From contig JAFXTO010000010.1 of the NCBI GenBank assembly GCA_017535725.1, forward strand, positions 62,001-126,000: DNA of 64,000 nucleotides, in the 5' to 3' direction. A program made the position numbers and the translations under genes. Positions within the stretch are counted from its first letter, which is position 1. Each line of letters starts with the position of its first letter. Below are positions 25,882-34,322 of this stretch, piece by piece. The notes below the pieces were generated by a model. It was given only the letters and a program-made list of their open reading frames with translations. It had not been told where the DNA came from and ran no database searches. The DNA comes from Bacteroidaceae bacterium (GTDB taxonomy: Bacteria > Bacteroidota > Bacteroidia > Bacteroidales > Bacteroidaceae).

Positions 25882-26496
25882 ATGCACATCGCCATCGCAG
25901 GAAACATAGGCTCCGGCAAGACCACCCTCACCAAAATGCTTGCCCGCCACTACGGCTGGAAGCCCAACTTTGAATCCGTGGAGTTCAACCCCTATCTCGA
26001 CGACTTCTACGCCGACATGTCGCGCTGGTCGTTCAACCTCCAGATCTACTTCCTCAACAAGCGCTTCAAGGATGTGGTGGAAATCTCCAAGTCCAAGGAC
26101 ACCATCATCCAAGACCGCACCATATTCGAGGATGCCCGCATCTTCGCGCCCAACCTTCACGCCCAAGGCTATATGTCAGACCGCGACTTCGAGAACTACT
26201 GCGACCTCTTCGACCTGATGATGTCCCTTGTCCGACTGCCCGACCTGATGATATATATCCGCAGCAGCATTCCCACTCTCATCGCTCAGATACAAAAGCG
26301 AGGCCGCGAGTATGAGCAGAGCATTCGTATCGACTACCTACAAGGCTTGGGCACCCGCTACGAGGAATGGATTAAGGGCTACACCGGCAACCTCATCATC
26401 GTTGACGGCGACACCTGCAAGTTCGAGGCCAATCCCGAGGACTTCCGCTCCATCACCGACAAAATCGACGCCAACCTCTACGGACTCTTCAGCTGA
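25882..26496 (+). CDS. Deoxynucleoside kinase, second tandem copy
   Basis: 204-residue paralogue of the gene at 24971 with the same P-loop AGNIGSGKTTLT, IIQDRTIFED and RGREYEQSIRIDYL. The substitution DRSIYEGVYV to DRTIFEDARI lies at the substrate pocket and may mark a different base preference. The ATG is preceded by a run of eight C residues. The final codons are duplicated after the stop (see 26467-26529). Confidence 0.93.
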   Translation: MHIAIAGNIGSGKTTLTKMLARHYGWKPNFESVEFNPYLDDFYADMSRWSFNLQIYFLNKRFKDVVEISKSKDTIIQDRTIFEDARIFAPNLHAQGYMSDRDFENYCDLFDLMMSLVRLPDLMIYIRSSIPTLIAQIQKRGREYEQSIRIDYLQGLGTRYEEWIKGYTGNLIIVDGDTCKFEANPEDFRSITDKIDANLYGLFS

Positions 26497-26529
26497 GCAT
26501 CGCGCCAACCTCTATGGACTCTTCAGTTG
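26467..26529 (+). repeat. Tandem duplication of the end of the second kinase gene
   Basis: The last 27 bases of the gene (CGCCAACCTCTACGGACTCT...TGA) are repeated 33 bases further on with two changes, encoding ANLYGLFS-stop twice. The second copy is untranslated because the first stop is intact. Confidence 0.85.
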
Positions 26530-26634
26530 ATAATCGACGAGCCCAATTAAATCATAGTATGTCCTATTAATTCTTGAGTCTACCCAACAATCCGCAATGA
26601 ATTGTTCCGGGTGCACTAATTAAATTTAGAATAA

Positions 26635-26720
26635 GTTGACACAAAAACTATCCGATCATTCCGATACATTCCGCATTTTATCGGATAGTATCGGAATGAT
26701 CGGATAGTTTTTGCGTCAAC
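26635..26720. repeat. Long perfect inverted repeat (MITE-like or terminator-like)
   Basis: Two 33-base arms with one mismatch, 26635-26667 and 26688-26720, starting GTTGAC and ending GTCAAC, separated by a 20-base loop. A further AAATTTAA/TTAAATTT pair extends the symmetry outward to about 26620-26729. The arms contain TCCGATCATTCCGATAC. It could be the folded terminator of the kinase genes or a small non-autonomous element. Confidence 0.85.
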
Positions 26721-26785
26721 AAAATTTAATTTGATTCAACTTTGGCGGATGCGTGCAACGGATGAAGCTACGTGCATACGCCAAA

Positions 26786-26873
26786 GCACGTAGATTCATG
26801 AACGGATGCACGTAGATTCATGAGCCGATGCACGTAGGTTGATATGCCGATGCACGTAGGTTCATGAGGCTCA
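26786..26873. repeat. Four tandem 22-bp repeats
   Basis: Units begin at 26786, 26808, 26830 and 26852 with consensus GCACGTAGRTTCATGA plus a six-base variable tail ending in CCGAT or CGGAT. A partial inverted copy (ACGTGC) lies just before. There are no spacers, so this is not a CRISPR array. The rest of the 26530-27040 gap is A/T-rich with no gene. Confidence 0.85.
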
Positions 26874-26974
26874 CGGCGCGGCATTTCATGCCGTTTTTCG
26901 GTGATTTCACCCTGCTTTTCTGCTTTTTTATATTTTTCTGGGCGTATCTTACTGATTAAATCAGATAAATTGTG

Positions 26975-26982
26975 TATTTTTG
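26975..26982 (+). promoter_or_regulatory. -7 promoter box of the VanX-like gene
   Basis: TATTTTTG fitting TAnnTTTG, 59 bases before the ATG at 27041. Confidence 0.5.
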
Positions 26983-27040
26983 TACGCTAATTCATGATGT
27001 AACAGATAGAATTCTATTTCATGATAAATCAGATAGAACT

Positions 27041-27817
27041 ATGAGAAAAGGTAATTTGTGGATGGTGATAGCCCTCCTATCAATCAGCGGTGTCATGCTG
27101 GATTCGTGCTCCCCTCAGAAGACGGAGACGTGCGCGGCGGAGGATTCCAGTCAGTTTGTGACGCTGACGGATGTTGTTCCGGATGCCATTTTGGAGATTC
27201 GCTACTTCGGAACGTATAACTTTGTGGGTACGCGCATTGATGGCTACGAAGCGCCGACGGCGTTGCTCACGCGCGAGGCGGCAGACAGCCTGCGTGCCGT
27301 CAGCGACGACGTCATGCGCCAGGGCTATCGTCTGAAGATTTATGATGCCTATCGTCCGCAGAAGGGCGTGGATCACTTTGTTCGTTGGGCCTCGAATATA
27401 GGGGACACGCTGATGAAACGCTACTTCTATCCCGATTTGGACAAGAGCGTGCTCTTCGATCAGGAATATATCTATGCACACAGCGGTCACAGCCGCGGTT
27501 CCACGGTGGATCTGACCTTGTTTGACATGCAGACGGAGAAGGAACTGGATATGGGGGGAACCTTCGACTGGTTCGGCCCTGAGAGTCATCCTGACTTCTG
27601 TGGCAATCCCGAGACAGGCACCTACACGGGCGACAATAGCCTGAGTCCTGTGGGTAGAAGCATTACGGAGGAGCAGTTCGCGCATCGCATGATTCTGCGC
27701 ACGGCAATGCTTCGTCATGGCTTCAAGGCCCTGGATTCCGAGTGGTGGCACTTCACGCTTCGGGATGAGCCGTTCCCCGACACCTATTTTACTTTCCCCG
27801 TTAGACAGCTGGAATAA
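27041..27817 (+). CDS. D-Ala-D-Ala dipeptidase-family lipoprotein (VanX/DdpX-like, M15D)
   Basis: Zinc dipeptidase expected to cleave D-Ala-D-Ala or related wall peptides in the periplasm. Start at MRKGNLWMVIALL, a lipoprotein signal with lipobox LDSC (Cys about 25). M15 motifs: YDAYRPQKGVDHF, the zinc site SGHSRGSTVDLTLFD and the C-terminal EWWHFTL. Length about 258. Despite the VanX fold there is no vancomycin-resistance context (no VanH/VanA), so a role in peptidoglycan turnover or nutrient use is more likely. It is followed after 5 bases by the DUF4491 gene. Confidence 0.9.
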   Translation: MRKGNLWMVIALLSISGVMLDSCSPQKTETCAAEDSSQFVTLTDVVPDAILEIRYFGTYNFVGTRIDGYEAPTALLTREAADSLRAVSDDVMRQGYRLKIYDAYRPQKGVDHFVRWASNIGDTLMKRYFYPDLDKSVLFDQEYIYAHSGHSRGSTVDLTLFDMQTEKELDMGGTFDWFGPESHPDFCGNPETGTYTGDNSLSPVGRSITEEQFAHRMILRTAMLRHGFKALDSEWWHFTLRDEPFPDTYFTFPVRQLE

Positions 27818-27822
27818 GACTT

Positions 27823-28110
27823 ATGTATTTCACAGGTATACTCATTGCTTTAGCCACGTTCCTGACCATTGGTCTGTGGCATCCCATCGTCATCAAGACT
27901 GAATACTATTGGGGTACTCGCCCCTGGATTGTGTATCTCATTATCGGCATCGGTTGCATCGTGGGCGCCCTGTTCATCGAAGATCCGCTGTTTTCTTCCA
28001 TTGTCGGTGTGTTTGGTGCATCGGCGCTGTGGGGGATCGGTGAACTGTTTGCGCAGAAGAAGAGGGTGGAAAAGGGATGGTTCCCCAAGAATCCGAAAAG
28101 GAGGAAGTAG
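27823..28110 (+). CDS. DUF4491 family membrane protein
   Basis: 95-residue inner-membrane protein with three hydrophobic segments (GILIALATFLTIGLW, IVYLIIGIGCIVGALF, IVGVFGASALWGIGELF) and a basic C terminus ending WFPKNPKRRK. It matches the small Bacteroidetes family DUF4491, of unknown function. Five bases after the VanX-like gene, so co-transcribed. Confidence 0.85.
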   Translation: MYFTGILIALATFLTIGLWHPIVIKTEYYWGTRPWIVYLIIGIGCIVGALFIEDPLFSSIVGVFGASALWGIGELFAQKKRVEKGWFPKNPKRRK

Positions 28111-28389
28111 GGGAGGGAGGATTCTCGACGGGAAAACCGTCGAGCACCAACGCGGGGTGGGGAGCTCGATGGGGAAGGGATGAGTGCGGAGGAGGAAGGG
28201 ATGAGTGCGGAAGGGGGAAGGGATGAGTGAGGAAGGGGGACGGGATGAGTGCGGAGAGGGGGGAGGTCTCGGCAGGGAGGTGGCTTGATGGGTAGGAAGC
28301 GTGGTGGGGAGGGAGTTCGAAGGGAGGGGAGCTCGGTGGGTGGGGAGTTCGGAGGGAAGGGATGAGTGCGGGGATGGAGTGGGGGTTAC
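28111..28389. repeat. G-rich minisatellite region
   Basis: Strand-asymmetric, almost purine-only DNA with repeated GGGATGAGTGCGGA units (about 20-22 base period, at least five copies) between DUF4491 and the convergent phosphatase gene. Positions 28122-28158 hold a hairpin element TCGACGGGAAAACCGTCGA followed by GCACCAACGCGG that recurs nearly unchanged inside the phosphatase gene at 29378-29412. Many GGG runs make quadruplex formation plausible. No gene seen. Confidence 0.8.
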
Positions 28390-31300
28390 TTATTTAATTA
28401 ATAATTTTTTACCGCGGTGTATATAGATGCCTTTGTGGAGGTCGGTTGCAGCTTTATGGAGATCGGCTGCAGGGATACGACGGCCTGAGAGGTCAAAGTA
28501 GTCGTCGGTGGTGGCGCGAGTGGAGAGCGTGGCAGGGATGTCCCTGACGGCGTCTGAGGGGTCATCGGCCAGCATGATTGCTCGGAACTCGTCGATATCT
28601 GCTTGTGAAATGCCTAACTTCTGGCGGAAGAAGGTGTTGAACTTCTTCTGGAGGGTAGCTCCCGAGAGGCCGTTGAAGTAATCGTAGAAGGCGTCCTGCG
28701 TGTTGCGTGTGCGCAGGCCTGAAGGTGAGAGCGATGTGAGTTCGTAGTTCTTGTTGGACTGGTCGCGCGGCACTCCAAGTAGTCCTTCGAGCATGAGTGA
28801 GAGCAGGCCTGTTCGGTCAGCCCCTATACGGCAATGGAAGAAGATGTTGCCCCCTTTGCGTAGGGTGTTGATGATGAGTTCGAATTCTGCCTTCCATCGT
28901 GCATACGCTTCGGTAGAAGTCAGGTTCTCGGGTTCGCAGTCCATGGCGTTGGCGTAGTAGAAGGTGCCAGCCTCGGTGGTGAATCCGAAAGCGGACTTTC
29001 CTGCACTCTGCTCATAGTCTATTCGGAGGTCTATCTCGGCGGTGATACCGAGGTTGCGGAGGCGCTTGACAGCAGCTGTGGTGGCGGTGTGTGAGCCGTT
29101 GAGCTCTCCACCTCGATAGATACGCCCGTAGCGGATGTACTTGCCCTCTGTGGTGCGCCACCCTCCGAGGTCGCGTACGTTGTCAATGCTGGGAGCGTAG
29201 ATCATGCGCAGGAGGCCGTCGGTGTGGAACTTGCCTTTGGCGACGGTGGTGCCTTGGCTTTGAATTTCGTAATAATAGGTGCGCTGCGGGAGGAGGTTGG
29301 GGATGTAGAATAGTTTGCCGTCGGTGAGGCGAGAGGTGAGGGTGGTGTTCTCGACGGGGGAGGTGGTGAGGGTGGTTTCCTCGACGGGGAAACCGTCGAG
29401 CACCAACGCGGTGGTGTTTTCGGGGGAGGAGGTGTTTGACGGAGTGGCGTTCTCGGGGGAGGAAGCGGTGAAGGCCGATGGGGTGGCGTTTTCGGGGGAG
29501 GAAGCGGTGAAGGCCGATGGGGTGGTGTTTTCGGGGGAGGAGGCGGTGAGGGCCGATGGGGTGGTGTCCTCGGGGGAGGAGGGTGCTTCGGCGGGGGAGG
29601 CGTCGAGTGGTGAGGGGGAGATTGTGAGTTTGTATTTTGCGGTGGTGTGTGTGGTGACAGGTATTCCTACGTTGTTGGGTTGGTCACGTCGTCCTGGAGG
29701 GGCTATGTTGTAGTTGGTGATGTGGCTACTGGTGGTTGCGTTGTAGTCTTCGAGTTCGAGGAATCGTCGTGCCTGGAGGTTTTCGAGGTTGACGTTGAAA
29801 TCCATATTGAGGGGGTCTGCGATGGTGTAGGTCAGTTGCTCTGCCTTGGTTACCGTCTTGCCATCAACGGATGTCGCTGTCCAAGTGTAGTTTGTGAGGT
29901 CACCGTTCATGGCTCCTCCGTCCCAGGGCAACGGAGTAATATCGGCCTGCTTGTCGGTCACCGAGGTTGCGGGGATGTTGAAGCCTGCAATCTCCTGGGT
30001 GGAGCTGATGACGCAAGGTTCGCATGGATGGACGGTGGCCACGGGGAATATAGTGGCCTGTCCGTTGATGATGCTACCGACGCAGTACAGCTGCTGGTTG
30101 TCGTCGCTCTTGAGCTCAAAGGGAACGCAGAGGGGTGTTAGCTGTCCGGCAGGAATGGTCTTGTTGATGGAAACGGTGGGCGTCGGGCCATAGAGTAGCC
30201 TAAGGTTGTCGGCGAGGAAGAGGTTGTCAGCGGCCTTCGGGGTCTTAATACGGAAGCCCAGGGAGAGGTTGCCATCTTCAGCGAGGTCATTTTCGACGAC
30301 AGCGGGATAGTCCCCCATGGCGAAAGCCTCCATAGCTGTCTTGTCGGACGTTGGCGCAGATCGTCCGTCCACGGTGGCCAGAATATCGGTGTCATGTGTG
30401 TGTGCACGCCGCGCATCATCAAAGATATTAAGAACGGGCGCGTAGGTACGTGTGATGAAGATCGAAACGGGATGGTCCTCGGTTCCTGCCTCGTACATCT
30501 CCAGCGCATCGGCAATAGCAGCAGGGCGGTAGAAAGCATTGGCCCGGAAGGTGTAGTGCCCGGCCGGCATGTTGCTAATCGTTTGTGACAGGTTGGTCAG
30601 TGCTGATACGTTGTTAGCTCGCTGCACGCCCTGTATCTTGAGAAGTGAGGTGAGGTCAAACTGTCCTGTGGCACTCGTACCCGTCTTCACCAGTTGCATG
30701 AGAGCCTCCCTGAGCAGGTTGTTCTGCTGGGTTATCTCCTCGTCGGTGATGTCCTTTGCCTGCAGCGCCTCGCGTACCTGGCTGAGTACGGCGTCGTAGG
30801 AGGTACGGTCGAGTGCCTGGCTGGCAATTCCCTCATAGAGGTTGACTGTGGTCATGCGTCTATTCTGTTCGTATGCCTCTGTCTCTCCGTAATATATGAG
30901 TCGGAAATCGTCGGCTCGGAACCAGCCCGTGGAACGCATACCTATCGTCAGATTTTTATCGGAGGACGTCTGGTAAATGGTCACTTCGTAGGTCTGCTTG
31001 AAAGTCAATTTCGACTGTGGAACAAAGCTGCTCACGCAGTTGTTGCCAAAGAGTTCCACGGGTGCATTCACGCTATTGTATGTGTTGCTGGATGCAAGTG
31101 CAGAGAGGTGGTATTCACCAGCTGGCATGTTGTTGAGCGTCTGTTGGACGTATTGCTCTGGGTTGGCGTAGGCGTAGCTGTCGTTGATGGACCATGTATT
31201 GAAAAGATAGAAGCCCTGGGTACCCTCCGTCTCGTATTCATTTTCGCTCTTCTTTACACCCACGTCTCCTCCCTGGCTGGGCTTACCGGCCACCCATCCG

Positions 31301-32178
31301 TCCAGTGTTCCTGTCTCGAACGAGGGATTTGCTATCAGTGCGGTCACATCCAAATGACTTCCTTCGGTCAGTTGCAACTTGCTGAGGAAACTTCCTCCTG
31401 CAGTCCGCAGTCCGTCGATGGCGCTCTGGATGTTCACTGTGCTTGTCGCAGCGTCCACGGCCTCCTGTGCCTTTGTTAGCGCTTCGCTCAATGCCTCGCG
31501 GTCAGCATCTGCACAACTGATGTTAACCTGGTCTGCCACCCAAGCCTCTATCTGTGTGCGGAGTTCCATGTATTCCGCGTAAGTCGGTGTCAGCTTCAGT
31601 GCCTCTGCGTTGTAGAGCGACCCTTCGGCAAAACATTGCCAGTAGTATTTGTCGGCTGATGAACTGTTGCTCATCGTGTAGCTGATATATTTGTCGTTGC
31701 CCACGCATTGGAACTGGAAACCTTTGCCTGCGGTATAGGCGATTCGCCAGACGCCGAGTCCGTCGGCATCCTGCCCGTAGACATGGCTCTTGCCAGTCGG
31801 TTCGCTCTGTCCAGCGAAAAAGCACCATCCAGCACTGTTCAAATAGGCGGAACCTCCGATGCCACGTGGGAACAGTTCGTGGAGACCGTTGGATATGCTC
31901 ACCCGATAGACGCGTTCTCCCTGATAAGTGATTTCCTCAGCCTTGAAGAGGTAGTAATAGTCTGCTCCGCCACAGATGAGGGCTGATTCGCCAGGCGACA
32001 TCACATTTTGATTGTTCTCGCGCGTTCAATAAGGAGAACGATAGGTACCGTTGTCACTATAAGCCATGATAAAATAGCCTGTGGTCAATTGCTGGACTTC
32101 GGTAAGTTCAACGTCGGTGGCATGAGCGCTGCAGATAGAGCATACAGCAAGTAGAATCAGGTAGAAAAAACGCTTCAT
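28390..32178 (-). pseudogene. Secreted multidomain tyrosine phosphatase gene with in-frame TGA
   Basis: Reading from the ATG at 32178 gives a signal peptide (KRFFYLILLAVCSICSAHA), then codon 51 is TGA (32026-32028); the same frame continues open for about 1200 codons to 28390. Parts in order: RICIN-like N-terminal segment, helical FIVAR-like repeat, carbohydrate-binding-like NPSFETGTLDGW domain, a 13-residue Ser/Pro repeat encoded at 29310-29620, then a Y_phosphatase3 domain with VRDLGGWRT and the P-loop FHCRIGADRTGLLS (CX5R). The C terminus YFDLSGRRIP...GKKLLIK is T9SS-like and contains a small duplication ADLHKAATDLHK. An internal GTG at 32004 would give a protein without export signal, so the gene is probably inactive, or the TGA is a sequencing error. 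Confidence 0.8.
29310..29620 (-). repeat. 39-bp coding minisatellite in the phosphatase gene
   Basis: About four 39-base units encoding TASSPENATPSAF plus shorter related units (SPVENTT, SSPEDTTPS). Embedded at 29378-29412 is the hairpin element shared with 28122-28158, read here as VLDGFPVE. G-rich on the plus strand like the region at 28111-28389. Confidence 0.85.
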
Positions 32179-32304
32179 TTAGTCAAGATTTTTAGTTTTT
32201 CGGGCGTAAAGATACTCCTTTCTCTTGAGAAATAGCGAAATTAATACCTAAAAGTTTGGAAAAAATGCTGATGGACCCCTATTTTCCTCAGTAGTCCCTG
32301 CTGT

Positions 32305-34152
32305 TTATTCCACGGTCACACTCTTGGCGAGGTTGCGGGGCCGGTCTACGTCCTTGCCTTTGCATACAGCGATGTGATATGCGAGTAACTGGAGTGGAAT
32401 GCTGGCGATGAGGGGCTGGAAGCACTCGAAGGTGTCGGGTAATTCTATGACGTGGTCTGCCAGATTCTTGATTTGCTGGTCGCCAGCGGTGACGAGGGCT
32501 GTGACACGTCCACCGCGAGCACGCACTTCCTGAATGTTGCTGATGACCTTTTCGTAGAGCTTGTCGCGAGTGGCGATGACGAAGACGGGCATTTCGGAGT
32601 CGATGAGTGCGATGGGGCCGTGCTTCATCTCTGCGGCGGGATAGCCTTCGGCGTGGATATATGAGATTTCCTTCAGCTTCAAGGCTCCTTCGAGAGCGAC
32701 GGGATAGTTATAGCCGCGGCCGAGGTATAGGCAGTTCTTGGCGTAGGTGAAGATTGGGGCCAGCCGTTCTATCTGTTCGTTGGTTTTCAACGCCTCTTCC
32801 ATCTTCTCGGGGATGCGTGTCAGTTCGGCCACCATCTCCTTGTACACTTCGCCAGAGATGGTGCGGCGCTCATTCGCAATGCAGAGTGCCAGCATAGAAA
32901 GGACTGTGACCTGTCCCGTGAATGCCTTGGTGCTGGCCACGCCGATTTCGGGTCCCACGTGGATATAGACACCCGTGGAGGTCTGACGGGGGATGCTGGC
33001 TCCGATGGCATTGCAGATGCCAAAGACGAAGGCACCGGCGCTGCGGGCCTGCTCGATGGCGGCAAGCGTGTCGGCCGTCTCACCGCTCTGCGAGATGGCG
33101 ATGACTACATCATCGGGGAAGATAACGGGTTCGCGGTAACGGAATTCCGAGGCATATTCCACCTCTACAGGGATGCGGCAGAGACTCTCGATAAGTTGTT
33201 TGCCGATGAGTCCTGCGTGCCAGCTGGTGCCGCAAGCGACGATGATAATACGACGTGCAGCCACCAGTTTCTCTCGGTAGTCAATAACGGCCGACAGGGT
33301 GATGCGGTCTGCATCCACATTGATTCGTCCACGGATGCAGTCGCGGATGCAGTTGGGTTGCTCGAAGATTTCCTTGAGCATGAAGAACGGATAGCCGCCT
33401 TTTTCCAGCTGCCCGAGCGTTACGTCTATCTGCTTCACCTTGGGGTGCTGCGTTTCGTTGTCCATATTGACGACCTTCAGCTCCTCGCCCAATCGCATCA
33501 CGGCGATGTCGCCATCGTTCAGATAGACCACCTTGTCGGTGTATTCGGCTATGGGGCTGGCATCGGAAGCCAGGAAGAAGTCGCCGTCGGCACCCAGTCC
33601 CACGACGAGTGGTGAGCTCTGACGGGCACAGATGATGGTGTCGGGATTTTCACGGTCGAGAATGGCAATGGCGTATGCACCGATGACCTGATGGAGTGCC
33701 ACCTGTACGGCCTCCAGCAACTGGAGGTCGTTGCTCAACATGATGTGCTCGATGAGTTGAACCAGCACCTCGGTGTCCGTGACGCTCTTGAACTGAATGC
33801 CGCGTGCCACAAGGTTCTCCTTGATGGTTGCATAGTTTTCGATGATACCGTTGTGAATAAGTGCCAGGCGGCCGGAGGCAGAGTAATGGGGGTGTGCATT
33901 GGATGCATTGGGTTCGCCGTGCGTGGCCCAGCGGGTGTGAGCAATACCAGCACATCCGCTGATGTCCTTTTCCTCGCAGAAGGCTTCCAGGTCGGCCACC
34001 TTGCCTTTAGCTTTGTACACGTTGAGTCCGCCCTGATCATCAATCATAGCTACACCGGCGCTGTCATAACCACGGTATTCCAGTCTCTTGAGTCCTTTAA
34101 TTAAAATGGGATAGGCTTTCTTCTGGCCTATATATCCTACAATGCCGCACAT
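32305..34152 (-). CDS. glmS: Glutamine--fructose-6-phosphate aminotransferase (isomerizing)
   Basis: Makes glucosamine-6-phosphate from fructose-6-phosphate and glutamine for wall and LPS synthesis. N-terminal Ntn glutaminase with Cys2 (MCGIVGYIG), RWATHGEPN and HNGIIENY; two SIS domains follow (CGTSWHAG, SQSGETADT, EGYPAAEMKHGPIAL) and the C-terminal PRNLAKSVTVE. Length 615 is standard, with no inserted repeats. No glmS ribozyme fold was recognised upstream; a TACCTTTG box lies at 34263-34270. Last gene of the leftward nitrogen run. Confidence 0.97.
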   Translation of the reverse strand: MCGIVGYIGQKKAYPILIKGLKRLEYRGYDSAGVAMIDDQGGLNVYKAKGKVADLEAFCEEKDISGCAGIAHTRWATHGEPNASNAHPHYSASGRLALIHNGIIENYATIKENLVARGIQFKSVTDTEVLVQLIEHIMLSNDLQLLEAVQVALHQVIGAYAIAILDRENPDTIICARQSSPLVVGLGADGDFFLASDASPIAEYTDKVVYLNDGDIAVMRLGEELKVVNMDNETQHPKVKQIDVTLGQLEKGGYPFFMLKEIFEQPNCIRDCIRGRINVDADRITLSAVIDYREKLVAARRIIIVACGTSWHAGLIGKQLIESLCRIPVEVEYASEFRYREPVIFPDDVVIAISQSGETADTLAAIEQARSAGAFVFGICNAIGASIPRQTSTGVYIHVGPEIGVASTKAFTGQVTVLSMLALCIANERRTISGEVYKEMVAELTRIPEKMEEALKTNEQIERLAPIFTYAKNCLYLGRGYNYPVALEGALKLKEISYIHAEGYPAAEMKHGPIALIDSEMPVFVIATRDKLYEKVISNIQEVRARGGRVTALVTAGDQQIKNLADHVIELPDTFECFQPLIASIPLQLLAYHIAVCKGKDVDRPRNLAKSVTVE

Positions 34153-34322
34153 ATTTTATGAGTTTTTAAGTTTATGAGTTCTTAAGTTTGGAGTATAAAG
34201 TTTGGAACTTGGAATTTGACGAAATGCTTACCTTTTGTTAACTCTTTCGCCGAAATCGGCGGCAAAGGTAGCAAAAAGTAAGCAAATGACCATACTTTTT
34301 AAGCAAAAAGATGGTTTTTGGC
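34153..34322. promoter_or_regulatory. glmS leader with -7 box
   Basis: A/T-rich spacer with an ACTTAAGAACTCATAAA iteration near glmS and a minus-strand TACCTTTG at 34263-34270. Nothing resembling the missing second half of carB is present here. Confidence 0.55.

Noticed and set aside
26786-26873. Possible CRISPR array
   Set aside because: Repeats are directly adjacent with a constant 22-base period and no spacers; no cas genes nearby.
27041-27817. Vancomycin resistance operon
   Set aside because: Only a VanX-fold dipeptidase is present; there is no D-lactate dehydrogenase, ligase or two-component system, and the organism type is Gram-negative.
32026-32028. TGA as a selenocysteine codon in the phosphatase gene
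   Set aside because: It lies in a non-catalytic segment close to the signal peptide, with no SECIS-like hairpin following and no reason for selenium chemistry.
34153-34322. glmS ribozyme upstream of glmS
   Set aside because: No conserved ribozyme core was recognisable; the spacer is short A/T-rich filler with a promoter box.
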